From: GCA-002708315 sp964460905
GTDB taxonomy: Bacteria > Bacteroidota > Bacteroidia > Bacteroidales > F082
Assembly: GCA_964460905.1 (NCBI GenBank)
Contig: CAYWRM010000001.1
Span: 124,001 to 188,000 of the forward strand
Direction of reading: 5' to 3'
Length of the DNA stretch: 64,000 nt
This document shows positions 1 to 8,752 of the stretch, one piece after another (the first letter of the stretch is position 1; every line of letters starts with the position of its first letter). The translations under genes and the position numbers were made by a program. The notes below the pieces were generated by a model. The model ran no database searches, was not told the origin of the DNA, and worked only from the letters and a program-made list of their open reading frames with translations.

Positions 1-776
1 ATCATGTTTGGAATAAGAAATTTATTACATTCTTCGGGTATATCTGTTGAAAAATTTAATCGGTGACCGAACCTTATTTTTTCAATGTCAAGGTAACGAT
101 TTAAATTTTTGAATTCTTCTTTCAAACTTGCTTTTTCATCTTTATCATGACTTAAGGTATATCTTAAAAAGTCAGACAGTTTAATTACCATATCCTGTGC
201 TTTATCAGGGTTAGTAATAGTTAGTGAACTTATTGAATTGAGGCTGTTAAAAAGGAAATGAGGGTTTATTTGAGATTTTAATGCCGAAAGTTCAGCTTCA
301 TTTACCAAAGTTTGCAATTCTGCCTCCACTTTTAGTTTTTCTTGCAAATCTTCGTAATAAAGCATTACATAATAGAACATTATAAAAAGTAAGTAATAAA
401 AAATTCCTGTAATTACGCGCCAAGGCAGGCTTTCATTCAGGAACTCTCTGTATGAAGTAGCATCAGGAAAAATATATATTAAGATAAAATAAGAAACTGT
501 AATCCAAACGGCAATTGCAATTACTGCAACTAATAAATGGTTGAATAATAGATCGAATAGCTTTGGAGTTTCCTTTAAATTAAACCTTATAACATACCAA
601 AGATTAAGACCAAGAAGTGCAAAAAGAGTATTAAATATTGCTGAATCGCCGATGCTTATTAAACTGTCTACTCCGTAAAAAAAGTTTATTATAAATGTTT
701 GGATTAAAAAGATTGTAATCCAAATTACAATATACGCAAGAATGTAATTTCTGTTTTTGGAAATAGGGTTAAGCAT
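1..776 (-). CDS. LytS-type sensor histidine kinase, 3' end cut by window
   Basis: Reading the minus strand from the ATG at 776 gives 258 codons that stay open to the window edge. About four hydrophobic segments fill residues 9-31, 46-63, 80-102 and 120-140. A short coiled linker follows (about 141-168), and then the His_kinase (PF06580) H-box, with Asn-Pro-His-Phe-Leu-Phe-Asn at 171-177, where His173 is the expected phospho-acceptor. The ATP-binding domain lies outside the window. In Bacteroidetes such kinases usually pair with a LytTR response regulator, which would be expected just beyond position 1. The gene sits 57 bp behind the LiaF-like gene on the same strand, so the two are probably one envelope-sensing operon. 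Family assignment is firm; the stimulus is unknown. Confidence 0.85.
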   Translation of the reverse strand, partial: MLNPISKNRNYILAYIVIWITIFLIQTFIINFFYGVDSLISIGDSAIFNTLFALLGLNLWYVIRFNLKETPKLFDLLFNHLLVAVIAIAVWITVSYFILIYIFPDATSYREFLNESLPWRVITGIFYYLLFIMFYYVMLYYEDLQEKLKVEAELQTLVNEAELSALKSQINPHFLFNSLNSISSLTITNPDKAQDMVIKLSDFLRYTLSHDKDEKASLKEEFKNLNRYLDIEKIRFGHRLNFSTDIPEECNKFLIPNM

Positions 777-833
777 ATTTGTTAATTACAATATTGTTTA
801 TTTATGCTAATTTGTCTTAAGTAAATAACTCAA

Positions 834-1541
834 TTAATAGCTTTTTATTTCCATCCCACCAAATATTACGGCTCCCTTTAGATATAGTACTACACCTGGT
901 TCGTTTTCATCGGGCTTGATTATTCTTTTATCGTTAAATCCTCCAAATATTGAGAACATGTCTGATTTAACAACCCAATTATCTGGTATTATTAGTTTTG
1001 ATCCACCAAACATTGTAAACACATCTATGGTACAACCATCAGGCGAAATTTTTGCATCTCTAAAGATAAACTCAGAGCCGCCAAAAATTGCTGTAATATC
1101 TCCGCCTTTAAAATTTTTAGATTGGATAAGTTTTGTTCCCCCTCCTAATATTGATAAATCTTCAATATAATCGCTAGAGTTTTCAGATTTATTATTTGAC
1201 TTTCTGTAACGTTTTGCATGACTGCCTCTTCTGGTAATAATTAGTATCCCTATGCCAATCAATACCACAGGCCAAAAAATCTGATGTAGATTAATGCTGT
1301 AATTTAGCAAACTTGGTAACCAAAATACAACACCAAGCCCAATCAGCACAAAACCGGCAGTTGCACGTTCTTTGGTTGCAAGGATAACCACCCCTATTCC
1401 AATTAGTAAGGTTTTCCATGAAAATATATATTGCCGGATAGGTAATTGAGTAATATTAAATGTATCTAATAGTAGCAATCCGCCTGCTAGCATAAGTATT
1501 ATCCCGATAATTAGTTTTCTGTCAGTTGATTTATTTTCCAT
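834..1541 (-). CDS. LiaF-like transmembrane protein (DUF5668 / cell-wall-active antibiotic response fold)
   Basis: The 235-residue protein has four hydrophobic segments at about 9-26, 43-57, 62-79 and 89-103. A charged linker with Arg-Arg and Lys-Arg pairs follows, then a beta-rich cytoplasmic C-terminal domain in which a Phe-Gly-Gly (or Leu-Gly-Gly) turn recurs about every 25 residues. This is the arrangement of LiaF relatives, which regulate envelope-stress two-component systems in Firmicutes and are common beside LytS-type kinases in Bacteroidetes. The kinase gene follows directly on the same strand. I infer that it modulates that kinase. Enzymatic activity is not expected. Confidence 0.75.
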   Translation of the reverse strand: MENKSTDRKLIIGIILMLAGGLLLLDTFNITQLPIRQYIFSWKTLLIGIGVVILATKERATAGFVLIGLGVVFWLPSLLNYSINLHQIFWPVVLIGIGILIITRRGSHAKRYRKSNNKSENSSDYIEDLSILGGGTKLIQSKNFKGGDITAIFGGSEFIFRDAKISPDGCTIDVFTMFGGSKLIIPDNWVVKSDMFSIFGGFNDKRIIKPDENEPGVVLYLKGAVIFGGMEIKSY

Positions 1542-2069
1542 TGTAGTATATTTTTAGATTTACAAGGCAAAACTATGTTCTTTGGGCACTAATGTAAATA
1601 AAAAATCGGTAATTGGACTATTTTTATCGGTGAATGGTGACATGTTTTGAAATCTTCATGTATTTGTTTGCAAATATGGTATTGTTCTTCCAATTATTAA
1701 TATTATAAATCATGTTTTATTATGTTATTACAGTTTATTTTTGGTAAAAATTAATTTCATCTTTTTTTAAAGAGTTTTGAATTAACACAAAATAATGGTC
1801 TTAATCTTGCCAAAACCCGCAACATTTTCAACTAATATACAACTATTCATCTGATATTAAACTTTTTACACTAGGTATACTTGACAAAGAGTGTTAAAAT
1901 GCGTATCTTTGCAAACTTTTTATAAAAAGGATATTTAAGTATAAATTTCAATAATTGATTTCAAGAAACAATCATAGCAAGATATAATCGATAAAGCCAA
2001 TAATGTCGATTAAAATTTGAGGTGTAAGTTCCAAATGACAAACAAAAAATAAATTATAAATATAAATAC
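1542..2069 (+). other. Intergenic region and long queA leader
   Basis: This 528-bp gap lies between divergent genes and has no credible coding ORF. A possible -7 box for the LiaF-like gene lies on the minus strand (CAAAACTA on the plus strand at 1568-1575). The queA promoter is at 1881-1911. If that promoter is used, the queA transcript has a leader of about 150 nt, very A-rich near the start codon. I see no preQ1 riboswitch core in it. Confidence 0.6.
1881..1911 (+). promoter_or_regulatory. Bacteroidetes-type promoter upstream of queA
   Basis: TTG at 1881-1883 is followed after 20 nt by TATCTTTG at 1904-1911, matching the Bacteroidetes primary sigma-factor pattern TTG-N19/20-TAnnTTTG. Transcription would begin near 1917. 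The next gene on this strand is queA at 2070. Confidence 0.7.
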
Positions 2070-3119
2070 ATGAAATTATCACAATTTAAGTTTGATTTAC
2101 CTAGAGAATTAATTGCTGATCACCCGCAAAAAGACAGAGATGAAGCTAAATTAATGGTCATAAATCGAAAAAAGAAAACCATTGAGCATAAACGCTTTAA
2201 AGATGTGCTAAATTATTTCAATGAAGGCGACGTGTTTGTAATAAATAACACAAGGGTATTTCCGGCCAGATTGTATGGTGAAAAAGAAAAAACAGGAGCT
2301 AAAATTGAAGTATTTTTATTACGTGAATTAAATCAGGAAAGTCGTTTATGGGATGTACTGGTTGACCCTGCGCGCAAAATTCGCATCGGCAATAAATTGT
2401 ACTTTGGAGAAGATGAATCATTAGTAGCTGAAGTAATTGATAATACAACTTCACGTGGTAGAACTTTAAGATTTCTTTTTGATGGTTCATATGATGAATT
2501 CAAAGAAACATTGCAGGCTCTTGGAGAAACTCCTTTGCCAAAAATTCATCAGAGACCTGTTGAAGATATTGATGATGAGCGTTATCAGACAATTTATGCT
2601 AAACACGAAGGCGCAATTGCTGCCCCTACTGCAGGCTTGCACCTTTCCAGGGAACTGATGAAACGTTTAGAAATATTAGGTATTAAATTTGCTGAAATTA
2701 CTCTTCATACAGGACTTGGAAATTTTAGAGCAATAGAGGTTGAAGATCTCACAAAACACAAAGTTGATTCTGAAGAAATGTTTATTGATCAGGAAAATGC
2801 TGATATAATAAATATGGCAAAGAAGAAAAAGAAAAGATTATGTGCAATTGGAACTACAAGCATGAAAGCTCTTGAATCTGGGGTTTCAATTACTGGTCAG
2901 ATTAAGCCATATACAGGCTGGACAAATAAGTTTATCCATCCACCATATACATTTAAAACTGCTGATGCAATGATTACTAACTTTCATCTTCCCATGTCGC
3001 CCATGATGATGATGGTTAGCGCATATATTGGTCATGATTTTTTAAAGGAGATTTACAAAACAGCTATTAAAAAGAAATATAAGTTTTTTACATATGGTGA
3101 TGCAATGCTAATTATTTAG
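2070..3119 (+). CDS. queA: tRNA preQ1(34) S-adenosylmethionine ribosyltransferase-isomerase QueA
   Basis: The 349-residue protein is full length for QueA, which transfers and isomerises the ribosyl group of S-adenosylmethionine onto preQ1 at position 34 of tRNA to make epoxyqueuosine. Recognisable family blocks are the N-terminal Phe-Asp-Leu-Pro-x-x-Leu-Ile-Ala motif (residues 8-16), the Asn-Asn-Thr-Arg-Val block near 58-62, Ala-Pro-Thr-Ala-Gly-Leu-His near 185-192, and a C-terminal Thr-Asn-Phe-His-Leu-Pro block. It is transcribed alone from the promoter at 1881. ispD follows on the same strand, but 324 bp away and beyond a palindromic element, so co-transcription is doubtful. Confidence 0.95.
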   Translation: MKLSQFKFDLPRELIADHPQKDRDEAKLMVINRKKKTIEHKRFKDVLNYFNEGDVFVINNTRVFPARLYGEKEKTGAKIEVFLLRELNQESRLWDVLVDPARKIRIGNKLYFGEDESLVAEVIDNTTSRGRTLRFLFDGSYDEFKETLQALGETPLPKIHQRPVEDIDDERYQTIYAKHEGAIAAPTAGLHLSRELMKRLEILGIKFAEITLHTGLGNFRAIEVEDLTKHKVDSEEMFIDQENADIINMAKKKKKRLCAIGTTSMKALESGVSITGQIKPYTGWTNKFIHPPYTFKTADAMITNFHLPMSPMMMMVSAYIGHDFLKEIYKTAIKKKYKFFTYGDAMLII

Positions 3120-3443
3120 TGGCTATATGAAAATGTTAACCTCATTGTTGTGCTCAGTTTAACACTCAGTTATCTGCTTGAGGCAGACCCCTGAATTATA
3201 TGATTTTTTGCACTTCAATTGTGGCACTTTCTTATTAGCCATAATTCATTACACCCGGATTATGCATTGGAACTTCGTTATGAGAACTTTAAGTATAATA
3301 AAATATACAGTTTTGAAATGAAAGCATAGCACCGCTATGGTGAGGCTTCAAAACTCAGCAAAGTGGTATGTTTTGCAGTAATTGTAATTCGGAATAGATT
3401 TTCTAATGCATATTCCGGGTTAGAATAGTTTTCGCGTAATTTT
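3120..3443. other. Structured non-coding gap between queA and ispD
   Basis: No ORF here exceeds about 20 codons. The gap starts with a small hairpin (TCTGC at 3173-3177, GCAGA at 3183-3187), possibly a weak queA terminator although no T-run follows. The rest is dominated by the imperfect palindromic unit at 3254-3419, annotated separately. No clear ispD promoter is visible. Confidence 0.6.
3254..3419. repeat. Nested palindromic element (REP/MITE-like)
   Basis: A 166-bp unit is bounded by a 19-bp inverted repeat (3254-3272 against 3401-3419, 17 of 19 bases complementary). At its centre are a perfect 9-bp arm pair, AGTTTTGAA at 3309-3317 and TTCAAAACT at 3347-3355, and inside that a perfect 6-bp arm pair, CATAGC at 3325-3330 and GCTATG at 3334-3339, with a 3-nt ACC loop. 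Such nested foldback units resemble REP sequences mobilised by RAYT transposases, or small MITEs. Only one copy exists in this window and no transposase is nearby, so dispersal cannot be shown here. Confidence 0.55.
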
Positions 3444-4118
3444 ATGGAATTAGAAAAACATGTATTAATAGTTGCCGGTGGTGATGGAAAGCGAATGGGT
3501 AGTAATTTGCCCAAGCAATTTTTATTACTTGATGATAAACCCATACTGTTTCATACATTTAATTTATTCTTATTTATAAAGGATATAAAAATTACACTTG
3601 TATTAAATTCAAACCAAATAGATTATTGGAAAAAACTTTGCACTTCACACATATTTAATATTCCACATAATATTATTGAAGGTGGGCCAACGCGTTTCCA
3701 TTCGGTTAAAAGTGGGTTGAAAAACATTTCTGCTGATTCGTTAGTGCTAATTCATGATGCTGTACGTCCTTTTGTTTCACAAGAAACAATTAAACGAGTA
3801 ATTGATATGGCAATACGAAAAGGAAATGCAGCCCCGGCAATAGAAGTAACCGAATCTATACGTGAGGTCTCGGGATCTAATAGTAAAATAATTGATCGCC
3901 ATAAATTTAGAATCATTCAAACACCACAAGCTTTTCATGCATCATTAATTAAAGAGGCTTATAACAAAGCTTATAACCCAGCCTTTACTGATGATGTGTC
4001 AGTTTTAGAATCAAAAGGAGAAAAAATTAATCTTATTAAAGGAAATGTTGAAAACATAAAAATTTCTAAACCTGTAGATTTGGTTATAGGAAAAGGTATT
4101 CTTAATTCTAAATATTAG
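3444..4118 (+). CDS. ispD: 2-C-methyl-D-erythritol 4-phosphate cytidylyltransferase IspD
   Basis: This 224-residue protein has the IspD nucleotide-binding start Ala-Gly-Gly-Asp-Gly-Lys-Arg-Met-Gly (residues 11-19) with Lys at 24. It has the His-Asp-Ala-Val-Arg-Pro block at about 103-108 and Thr-Asp-Asp-Val-Ser near residue 180. IspD joins CTP to methylerythritol phosphate in the non-mevalonate isoprenoid pathway. Length is normal. The gene converges with the glycosyltransferase at 4138, with only 19 bp between the stop codons and no hairpin terminator. Confidence 0.93.
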   Translation: MELEKHVLIVAGGDGKRMGSNLPKQFLLLDDKPILFHTFNLFLFIKDIKITLVLNSNQIDYWKKLCTSHIFNIPHNIIEGGPTRFHSVKSGLKNISADSLVLIHDAVRPFVSQETIKRVIDMAIRKGNAAPAIEVTESIREVSGSNSKIIDRHKFRIIQTPQAFHASLIKEAYNKAYNPAFTDDVSVLESKGEKINLIKGNVENIKISKPVDLVIGKGILNSKY

Positions 4119-4137
4119 AACAACAATAGTTCAACCA

Positions 4138-5277
4138 TTATCTTAGTTGCCCTCTCCCTTTCCAGTTAAATCTAAAAACAAGTGAAGCCACTGCTACAAA
4201 TACAATATAAACAGGGTAAATAAATTCCATAAAAAATAATAATGTTTTAAGTTTTGATTTTTCTGCAAAAGATAAAAAACTAAAAACAAGGGGCATGTCA
4301 ATAATAAATTTAGTAAGAATTATTAGTAAATAAACAGGCAGTAACCATGAAAAAAATATACTGCCAGTCAACATCAGAAAAAGCAGGATGTTGAATAAAA
4401 AAACTGTTAACGAAACAATAACGGGCCATAATAATCGATAACCTGTTGCCTTTGATGCCCACCTGCTACGCTGATTAAAAAACTCACCTATATTTTTTGG
4501 AGATAAAGTTGAGACAATCGCGTTTCTACTTCTTAAAAACCCAATTGCTTTAGCTCCATATTTTTTTGTTATTTCATGTATTAAAAACACATCGTCACCA
4601 GAAACAAACTTCCGGGAATTATCATTTGCTTTATTATCAGTATAAATATCCCTTTCAAAAGCAAGGTTTGCTCCATTTCCCATTAAGGGTAATCCGGCAC
4701 CTGCTGACCCTGCTCCGGAGGCAACAAGGCTGGTAAAGTCTAAAGAAAAGAATTTCTGCAACAGAGTTTTCTCATTTTCATAAATAACAGGACCAATAAT
4801 TAAACGGCTACCTGAATAATTATAGTAGGTTACAATACTTTTTAACCAACCGGGTTTTACATCACAATCACCATCAGTTGTTACTATTAACTTTGCCGAT
4901 GATGTTGCCACACCTTCTTTAAGTGCGCTTTTCTTTCCTTCACCAGTGGCATGCAGAATATTAATTTTTACACCCGTATTCTTATTTAAAAAATGGTTAA
5001 CTAGGTGGTATGTATTATCTGTTGAATGATCGTCAACAATAATAACTTCATAAAATTTGCTATTATAATCTTGGTTAACAAGTTGCTTCAGAAGATGTTC
5101 GATGTTGCCGGCCTCATTCCTTACGGCAATTACAACACTTAACCTAACTTCTAACGTATTATCATTTTCTATTACTAATGCTGATAATTTAAACCAACCA
5201 TACGTAATTATTCCTATTACAATTAAATATGAAATTGTAACACTAGTAACAATCCACATTAGCAAACTAACTACCAT
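4138..5277 (-). CDS. Membrane glycosyltransferase family 2
   Basis: The 379-residue protein starts with a membrane segment (about 4-28). A GT2 catalytic domain follows from residue 46: Val-Ser-x-Val-Ile-Ala-Val-Arg-Asn-Glu, then an Asp-Asp-His-Ser pair near 102, the metal-binding Asp-Gly-Asp near 136, and Gln-Arg-Ser-Arg-Trp near 270, which is the QxxRW motif of membrane glycosyltransferases. Three or more hydrophobic segments close the protein. The start overlaps the end of the upstream flippase-like gene by 11 bp, so the two are translationally linked. They probably act on one envelope lipid or polysaccharide, but the substrate cannot be read from sequence. Confidence 0.85.
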   Translation of the reverse strand: MVVSLLMWIVTSVTISYLIVIGIITYGWFKLSALVIENDNTLEVRLSVVIAVRNEAGNIEHLLKQLVNQDYNSKFYEVIIVDDHSTDNTYHLVNHFLNKNTGVKINILHATGEGKKSALKEGVATSSAKLIVTTDGDCDVKPGWLKSIVTYYNYSGSRLIIGPVIYENEKTLLQKFFSLDFTSLVASGAGSAGAGLPLMGNGANLAFERDIYTDNKANDNSRKFVSGDDVFLIHEITKKYGAKAIGFLRSRNAIVSTLSPKNIGEFFNQRSRWASKATGYRLLWPVIVSLTVFLFNILLFLMLTGSIFFSWLLPVYLLIILTKFIIDMPLVFSFLSFAEKSKLKTLLFFMEFIYPVYIVFVAVASLVFRFNWKGRGQLR

Positions 5278-6289
5278 TACTTTTTCTAAAAAATTTTAAG
5301 CTAAACACAAATACTATTCCTAAAATAGCAGGAAAAATTATATTAAAAAGCCATAACATTGAGGAAGCACTTACAACGCCAATTGCAATTTCAGGGCTCC
5401 AAAAACCAAGGGCTTCAAAATGATGTTGAAAAACATATAGACTAACGGATCCCCTAACGCCTATTTCTGTTAGAGCAATTGTAGGGATTATTGTCATAAA
5501 GAAATATATAGCTGCTATAAGCATCATAGCCACAAAATAATTGATATCAATACCAAAAAACCATAGTAGCAGGAAAAACTGAAACGAGAAAACGCCATAT
5601 CTAAGAATACTTAAAAAAAGTACATAAAGCAACTCTCGCTGGTTATACCAAGAAAAAACCTGAGCATATTTCTCAATTTTTGAATAATACCTGCCACTTA
5701 CTTTTTTTATAATAATTGAAAACACAGAAAAATTGAGATAAGCAAATACCATTATTGTTACAGCACTCATAATCAATAGTATAAACCCAATATAAAGCCA
5801 ATAATTTAACCCATCTGAAATATTTAAATACTCAGGATAATAAAAAATAAGTGCAATCATTCCAAACAAAAATGTTGTAAGAAGCTGTGCCAGGCTACCC
5901 AGTATAGTTGAAAGAACAGCCTGTAATCTGTCGGCTTTTTTAAGTATAAAAACACGGCCGAGATAATCACCAACTCTATTTGGCATTATCATGCTTACTG
6001 ATATTCCTGCAAGAACTCCTTTTATTGAATTTAATAAAGATATTTTCTCAAGTTTATCTATCAAATATTTCCACTTTAAACTTTCCAGAAATATATTTAC
6101 AGGAATTAATAGTACCGCGACTAATAAAAAGATGCTCGTTAAGAAGCCTGTTGATATTTCCAAAAAAACATCAAAACCCGAACTGATATCTTTTTCATAG
6201 AAAAGCTGATCGTACAGAAACACGATTGAAAAAACAATTACAATCAGCCGTATAATGATATTGTATGTTTTGCGTAATTTTGTCTTCAT
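5267..6289 (-). CDS. Flippase-like / lysylphosphatidylglycerol synthase TM-domain protein
   Basis: This 340-residue integral membrane protein has about eight hydrophobic segments and the conserved Pro-x-Arg-x-Gly-Asp motif (Met-Pro-Asn-Arg-Val-Gly-Asp-Tyr near residues 101-108) of the LPG_synthase_TM / UPF0104 family. Later it has a Thr-Glu-Ile-Gly-Val-Arg-Gly block. It lacks the cytosolic aminoacyl-transfer domain of full MprF, so it is not a lysyl-PG synthase by itself. Members often accompany glycosyltransferases, as here. I infer a role in moving or presenting a lipid-linked substrate for the overlapping GT2 gene. It is divergent from ruvC with a 24-bp gap. Confidence 0.75.
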   Translation of the reverse strand: MKTKLRKTYNIIIRLIVIVFSIVFLYDQLFYEKDISSGFDVFLEISTGFLTSIFLLVAVLLIPVNIFLESLKWKYLIDKLEKISLLNSIKGVLAGISVSMIMPNRVGDYLGRVFILKKADRLQAVLSTILGSLAQLLTTFLFGMIALIFYYPEYLNISDGLNYWLYIGFILLIMSAVTIMVFAYLNFSVFSIIIKKVSGRYYSKIEKYAQVFSWYNQRELLYVLFLSILRYGVFSFQFFLLLWFFGIDINYFVAMMLIAAIYFFMTIIPTIALTEIGVRGSVSLYVFQHHFEALGFWSPEIAIGVVSASSMLWLFNIIFPAILGIVFVFSLKFFRKSNGS

Positions 6290-6313
6290 TAATTATTATT
6301 AACTGGTTTTAAT

Positions 6314-6862
6314 TTGGAACGTATAATTTTAGGCATTGACCCCGGAACAAACATTATGGGCTACGGATTAATCCACCAAAGTGGAAATAAAATTCGTTTA
6401 ATCACAATGGGCATTCTCAAATTAAGCGGCTATGATAACCATGCGTTAAAGTTAAAAAAGATTTTTGAACGTACACTAGGAATTATTGAAGAATATAATC
6501 CTGATGAAATGGCTCTTGAAGCACCCTTCTTTGGGAAGAATGTACAATCAATGTTGAAATTAGGAAGAGCACAGGGGGTAGCTATGGCTGCCGGATTATA
6601 TAAAGACGTGCCTATTTTTGAATATTCTCCTAAAAAAATTAAACAATCAATTACAGGAAATGGGAATGCATCAAAAGAACAGGTTGCTGCCATGTTAAGA
6701 AATATTGTTGAGTTTGTTGAACCTCCAGAGTCTCTTGATGCAACAGATGGTCTTGCAGCTGCTGTTTGTCATTATTTTCAAGGAGATGGAATTAAAACAA
6801 GCACAAGTTACTCAGGCTGGAAAAGTTTTTTGCAGAACAACCCACACAGACTTAAAAAATAG
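6314..6862 (+). CDS. ruvC: Holliday junction resolvase RuvC (TTG start)
   Basis: The 182-residue protein carries the RuvC acidic catalytic set: Asp in Gly-Ile-Asp-Pro-Gly at the N-terminus, Glu in Leu-Glu-Ala-Pro-Phe-Phe near 69, and the Asp pair in Leu-Asp-Ala-Thr-Asp-Gly near 140. RuvC cuts four-way junctions with the RuvAB motor. The start is TTG at 6314: the reading frame upstream meets a stop at 6290-6292 with no ATG or GTG between, and the catalytic Asp lies only about eight residues in. The stop codon abuts the ATG of the MutS-like gene with no spacer. Confidence 0.93.
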   Translation: MERIILGIDPGTNIMGYGLIHQSGNKIRLITMGILKLSGYDNHALKLKKIFERTLGIIEEYNPDEMALEAPFFGKNVQSMLKLGRAQGVAMAAGLYKDVPIFEYSPKKIKQSITGNGNASKEQVAAMLRNIVEFVEPPESLDATDGLAAAVCHYFQGDGIKTSTSYSGWKSFLQNNPHRLKK

Positions 6863-8668
6863 ATGACAAACATTGAAGATAACCCATACAATTACTTTGA
6901 AAAGCAACGAGTTAAGTTCACAGTATCATTGGGTGAGATAAAACATAGGATCAGGTTAATTTCGTTATTACGTATTATAGTTTTTTTGATAACTCTAATT
7001 GGTATTTATCTTGCCGTAGCTTATGAACAAAAGGTAATTGCGATTATTTTTAGTTTAGGATTTGTTCTTTTTATTTACCTGGTAAGGGTTCATGCTGGTT
7101 TAGAAAACAAGAAAGAATGGAATCAAACCCTTGTAAACATAAATTTAAAAGAGCTAAAGCTTCTTGATGGTTGTACTGAAGGTATGGATGCAGGGACAGA
7201 GTTTTTACATTCATCACATAACTATAATGAAGATCTTGATATATTTGGTAACAGATCGTTATTTCAACTAATTAACCGGACAGCAACAGCCTACGGAAGA
7301 ATTGCCCTGGCTAAAAGGCTTAGCAACCCTATTACTGACATTGATATATTAAAGGCTCGTCAAAATGCTATTTACGAACTACGTGATAAACCTGATTGGA
7401 GGCAAAATTTTCAAGCAATTGGTAATATTTTTAATGAAAAAAAAGAAGATCTGAAAGGATTATTAGCGTGGTCAAAAGTTTCTGATGTTAGATTCAACAC
7501 ATTGTTTTACAGAATAATGCTTGTGATAAATCCGTTACTTGGATTTGGTATATTGGCATTTATTGAATTTGATATTCTAACGATAAGTGCATTTTTATTG
7601 TTTTTGTTATTACCCTTCGTGCTTGTTGGAACGAAGTTGGCTACTTTGAATAAAATTCATTCTCAGGTCAGTAAAAAATCAGGATTACTACTTAAATATG
7701 CCAAACTGTTTACATTAGTTACTAATGAAGAATATAATTCTGATTTACTTAACAGAATTAAAGGAAATATAGTTGGTGATATTTCGGCTTATAGGGCAGT
7801 ATCAAGTCTTGCAAAAATTACAAAATCAATGGATTACAGGTTAAATATGCTTGTCGGAATATTTTTAAATGTTTTCTTTTTGTGGGATATACGACAGGCA
7901 ATTAAGGTTGAAAATTGGAAACATCGTTATGCTGGTTACATGGAAGAATGGTTTAAGGAGCTTTATGCGATGGATGAATTACAATCTTTTGCCGGATTTG
8001 CATTTAATTTTCCATACTCAACATTCCCTGAATTTAGTACTGGTTCTTTTGAAATTACAGCATCAAATGTTACTCACCCATTTATAGCAAATAATAAATG
8101 TGTTGGTAATGATATTATTATTGATGGATGGAAGCAATTTCAAATAATTACAGGTGCAAACATGGCCGGGAAAAGCACATACCTTAGAACTGTAGGAATA
8201 AATATGGTATTGTCGATGACAGGATCTCCGGTACTTGCTGATAGTTTTGTTTTTAAACCGGTTAATATATTTACAGGAATTAAAACCTCTGATTCACTGC
8301 AAGATGGTGAATCATATTTTTTTGCGGAGCTGAAAAGGCTAAAGGAGTTGATAGACAAACTCGAAAGCGGTCAAAAACTATTTGTAATTTTAGATGAAGT
8401 GTTGCGAGGGACCAACTCAGCAGATAAGCAAAAGGGATCAATGGCATTAATAGCACAATTGATAAATCTAAGCTCCTCAGGCATGATTGCTACTCATGAT
8501 CTTGCTCTTGGAAATTTGGCAGATGAGTTTCCAAAAAAAATAGTAAACAAAAGGTTTGAAGTTGAAATTGCTAATAACGAACTTGTTTTTGATTATAAGC
8601 TTAAAGAGGGTATTTCACAAAATTTGAATGCAACATTTTTAATGAAGAAAATGGGAATTACAGTATAA
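6863..8668 (+). CDS. Membrane-embedded MutS-family ATPase
   Basis: The 601-residue protein ends in a MutS ABC-type ATPase: Walker A Thr-Gly-Ala-Asn-Met-Ala-Gly-Lys-Ser-Thr near 430-439, then Asp-Gly-Glu-Ser-Tyr-Phe signature-like residues, Walker B Val-Ile-Leu-Asp-Glu near 508, and Ala-Thr-His-Asp near 545. Two hydrophobic segments (about 34-52 and 56-74) precede the lever-like region, and two more sit at about 215-255. It lacks the mismatch-recognition domain I of MutS and the Smr domain of MutS2. Related membrane MutS-like proteins are common in Bacteroidetes and their role is unproven. It starts at the base after the ruvC stop, so the two genes are surely co-transcribed. A link to recombination intermediates is possible but inferred. 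Confidence 0.85.
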   Translation: MTNIEDNPYNYFEKQRVKFTVSLGEIKHRIRLISLLRIIVFLITLIGIYLAVAYEQKVIAIIFSLGFVLFIYLVRVHAGLENKKEWNQTLVNINLKELKLLDGCTEGMDAGTEFLHSSHNYNEDLDIFGNRSLFQLINRTATAYGRIALAKRLSNPITDIDILKARQNAIYELRDKPDWRQNFQAIGNIFNEKKEDLKGLLAWSKVSDVRFNTLFYRIMLVINPLLGFGILAFIEFDILTISAFLLFLLLPFVLVGTKLATLNKIHSQVSKKSGLLLKYAKLFTLVTNEEYNSDLLNRIKGNIVGDISAYRAVSSLAKITKSMDYRLNMLVGIFLNVFFLWDIRQAIKVENWKHRYAGYMEEWFKELYAMDELQSFAGFAFNFPYSTFPEFSTGSFEITASNVTHPFIANNKCVGNDIIIDGWKQFQIITGANMAGKSTYLRTVGINMVLSMTGSPVLADSFVFKPVNIFTGIKTSDSLQDGESYFFAELKRLKELIDKLESGQKLFVILDEVLRGTNSADKQKGSMALIAQLINLSSSGMIATHDLALGNLADEFPKKIVNKRFEVEIANNELVFDYKLKEGISQNLNATFLMKKMGITV

Positions 8669-8703
8669 TTATTTGTTAATACTAAATCAAATTCCATTTT
8701 CGT

Positions 8704-8734
8704 TTGTAATTAGAAGAGATTGTCTGTAAATTTG
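8704..8734 (+). promoter_or_regulatory. Bacteroidetes-type promoter upstream of the coiled-coil gene
   Basis: TTG at 8704-8706, 20 nt, then TAAATTTG at 8727-8734 matches the consensus closely. The predicted transcript starts near 8740. That rules out the TTG codon at 8720 as a start and supports the ATG at 8753. Confidence 0.7.
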
Positions 8735-8752
8735 CAAAAAAACACAGTAGCT

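Noticed and set aside
1912..2069. preQ1 riboswitch upstream of queA
   Set aside because: No small C/G stem followed by an A-rich tail that pairs with it, and no conserved core was found.
8720..8752. TTG start for the coiled-coil gene
   Set aside because: It lies within the promoter, upstream of the predicted transcript start; the ATG at 8753 is better.
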